From NCBI RefSeq assembly GCF_009665255.1, contig NZ_CP035687.1, forward strand, positions 310,001 to 374,000: 64,000 bases of DNA. Direction: 5' to 3'. The DNA is from Vibrio metoecus. GTDB taxonomy: Bacteria > Pseudomonadota > Gammaproteobacteria > Enterobacterales > Vibrionaceae. This document shows, piece by piece, positions 62,433 through 64,000 of the stretch (positions are counted from its first letter, which is position 1; every line of letters begins with the position of its first letter). A program made the translations under genes and the position numbers. A model generated the notes under the pieces. The model had not been told where the DNA came from and made no database searches. It worked only from the letters and a program-made list of their open reading frames with translations.

Positions 62433-64000
62433 TTATGCTTCTTCGCGACGACGGCTATGGCCACGCTCACCACGGTAGCTACCACTGCTCTCACCACTAC
62501 GGTTACGTTCAAAACGACGCTCACCTTCACGGAAAGGACGGCCTTCACCACCACGGCCACGACCACCTTCGCGGCCGCCTTCACGACCACCACGGAAACC
62601 GCCTTCACGGTTGCCTTCAGGACGACGACCACCGTCACGACGTGGGCCACCTTCACGACGAGCACCACCACGAGATTCGCGGAAGTCATCGAAATCACAC
62701 ACTACAGCACCCACTTCTTTCTGGCGGATACGCAGCTTACGCAGCTTGCTAGAAACGTCGCTCGACATCGCTTTTGGCAGCTGAACAAACGTATGGCCTT
62801 GAGCCAGTTTGATCGCACCGATAGAACCTTTAGTCAGACCCAGTTCGTTTGCGAGTGCACCTACGATGTCTTTCACTTGAACGCCTTGGTCACGGCCAAC
62901 TTGCAGCTGGTAAGTGTCCCAATCGTGGTTCTCTTGATCACGACCACCGAATTCACGGCGAGCAGGACGATCACCATCACGGCGGTCATCACGACGCTCA
63001 CGACGACGTGATTTTTCACGCTCCATCGCTTCGATCATTGGGTCAGCACCAACGTAGAATAGAGGACGCTTACCTTGCTGACGTTTCAGCAGAATCGCAG
63101 CCAGTGTGGTTGAGTCGATTTCCAGTGACGCTTGCAGTTTTTCAACCAGCTCAGCGAAACGCTCCAGTGAGCTGAACTCTTTATCTGCCGCCAGCTCTTG
63201 ACCCAGCTTAGTCAGACGAGATTCAGCCACTTTATCGCGGTGTGGCAGTTGGATCTCTTCCATAGAAGAACGAGTTACACGCTCGATAGTGCGCAGCATG
63301 CGAATTTGGTTAGTACGAACCAGCAGGATCGCCTTACCTTTACGTCCAGCACGACCAGTACGGCCGATACGGTGGATGTAAGATTCCACATCAAATGGAA
63401 TATCGTAGTTGTATACGTGAGTGATACGAGGAACGTCCAGACCACGTGCTACTACGTCAGTCGCAACCAGAATATCAATCACACCTTGCTTGATATGATC
63501 AACGGTGCGCTCACGCAGAGACTGAGGGATATCACCGTGCAAAGCTGCAGCTTTGAAGCCACGCGCACACAACCAATCCGCTAGACGCTCAGTATCCTGA
63601 CGAGTACGTACGAATACGATAGAAGCATCGGTTTCTTCGGTTTCAAGCAGACGAGCCATCGCTTCATCTTTCTCTACACCTTTTACTACCCAGTATTGTT
63701 GCTCAACTTTAGCCACAGTTTGGTTAGAACCGGCTACGTCAACACACTCTGGATTACGTAGAAAACGCTCAACGATCTCTTTTACCATTGGAGGCATAGT
63801 TGCAGAGAACAGTACGCGTTGTGCTGATTCTGGAGCTTGCTCCATGATCCAAGTCACGTCATCAACGAAGCCCATTTTGAGCATTTCGTCTGCTTCATCC
63901 AAGATGAAAGTATGACATTCGTCTAGGTGTAGACGATCACGCGTGATCAGATCTTTTACGCGGCCTGGAGTACCCACAACAATGTGAGCGCCAGATTTCA
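62433..64000 (-). CDS. deaD: DEAD-box RNA helicase DeaD/CsdA, C-terminal part (cut by window edge)
   Basis: Open to base 64000; about 522 C-terminal residues are seen. Motifs present: Ib TPGRVKD, II FILDEADEML, III LFSATMP, IV SIVFVRTRQDTE, V ATDVVARGLDVPR and VI HRIGRTGRAGR. A long helical region and the DbpA-type RNA-binding domain (GAIKLAQGHTFVQLP) follow, then a low-complexity Arg-Gly-rich tail of about 75 residues (RGGARREGG, GGREGGREGGRGRGG). Cold-shock and ribosome-assembly helicase acting in the cytoplasm. The N-terminal motifs Q and I lie outside the window. Confidence 0.95.
   Translation of the reverse strand, partial: KSGAHIVVGTPGRVKDLITRDRLHLDECHTFILDEADEMLKMGFVDDVTWIMEQAPESAQRVLFSATMPPMVKEIVERFLRNPECVDVAGSNQTVAKVEQQYWVVKGVEKDEAMARLLETEETDASIVFVRTRQDTERLADWLCARGFKAAALHGDIPQSLRERTVDHIKQGVIDILVATDVVARGLDVPRITHVYNYDIPFDVESYIHRIGRTGRAGRKGKAILLVRTNQIRMLRTIERVTRSSMEEIQLPHRDKVAESRLTKLGQELAADKEFSSLERFAELVEKLQASLEIDSTTLAAILLKRQQGKRPLFYVGADPMIEAMEREKSRRRERRDDRRDGDRPARREFGGRDQENHDWDTYQLQVGRDQGVQVKDIVGALANELGLTKGSIGAIKLAQGHTFVQLPKAMSSDVSSKLRKLRIRQKEVGAVVCDFDDFRESRGGARREGGPRRDGGRRPEGNREGGFRGGREGGREGGRGRGGEGRPFREGERRFERNRSGESSGSYRGERGHSRRREEA

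Noticed and set aside
62435..63011. His/Gly- and Thr-rich plus-strand frames
   Set aside because: These are the mirrored Arg-Gly repeat coding of deaD; no independent gene.

Overview
The window reads as part of the second chromosome of Vibrio cholerae or a very close relative (V. mimicus, V. metoecus). The grounds are the luxP-luxQ pair beside a PilZ protein, the order glpK/glpF/glpABC, fabH, trxC, art, ravA-viaA, tyrP, galE, cdgC, gsk, a VesA-type protease and deaD, and an IS200-family element of the IS1004 type. This placement rests on remembered gene order and protein character, not on a database search. Most of the window is ordinary, densely packed, single-copy chromosomal DNA with clean intrinsic terminators; I see no prophage, integron array, CRISPR or large island.

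Layout. 1-9.7 kb: the start of cobyric acid synthase, a BOF-fold periplasmic protein, an outer-membrane barrel, a PilZ c-di-GMP receptor, the autoinducer-2 receptor LuxPQ, a TraF-like barrel protein and four small conserved genes. 10-17.8 kb: glycerol module (GlpF, GlpK, and the anaerobic glycerol-3-phosphate dehydrogenase GlpABC across a 657-bp divergent control region). 17.8-21.8 kb: FabH isozyme, thioredoxin 2, an MFS pump and a class 3 lipase. 21.8-25.4 kb: tRNA-Leu and two identical tRNA-Cys genes bracketing an Art-type amino-acid ABC transporter. 25.5-33.9 kb: ViaA-RavA, a NUDIX hydrolase with threonine aldolase, a small cytochrome c, a TetR regulator, an RhlE-type helicase, and AcpH with a 39-codon ORF in front. 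34-43.7 kb: TyrP-like transporter behind a TyrR-box-like site, a chemoreceptor, GalE, 5-oxoprolinase PxpABC, an FAD oxidoreductase and UDP-glucose dehydrogenase. 44-51.3 kb: the YbbA-YbbP exporter, TesA, FabV and the EAL protein CdgC. 51.4-64 kb: a frameshifted P-loop ATPase, a DnaJ-related protein, several small membrane or zinc proteins, a HAD phosphatase, CreA, guanosine kinase, an LTA-synthase-like enzyme, a GlyGly-CTERM serine protease, the IS element and the 3' part of deaD.

How the parts connect. Two signalling themes recur: quorum sensing (LuxPQ) and c-di-GMP (PilZ receptor, EAL phosphodiesterase). Lipid metabolism is unusually well represented by accessory or isozyme functions (FabH, FabV, TesA, AcpH, lipase), scattered and not in one operon. 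Glycerol, galactose, 5-oxoproline, tyrosine and arginine-type transport genes make up the rest of the metabolic content.

The points most worth a second look are the one-base frameshift inside a G8 tract in the Walker A motif of the COG3044-type ATPase; a well-supported 39-codon gene ahead of acpH; a 34-bp solo copy of the IS200 end behind glpC (31/34 identical to the intact element in this window); identical tRNA-Cys genes flanking the art genes; and a cluster of DnaA-box matches at 43.9-44.0 kb. I did not find a clearly new multi-gene system.
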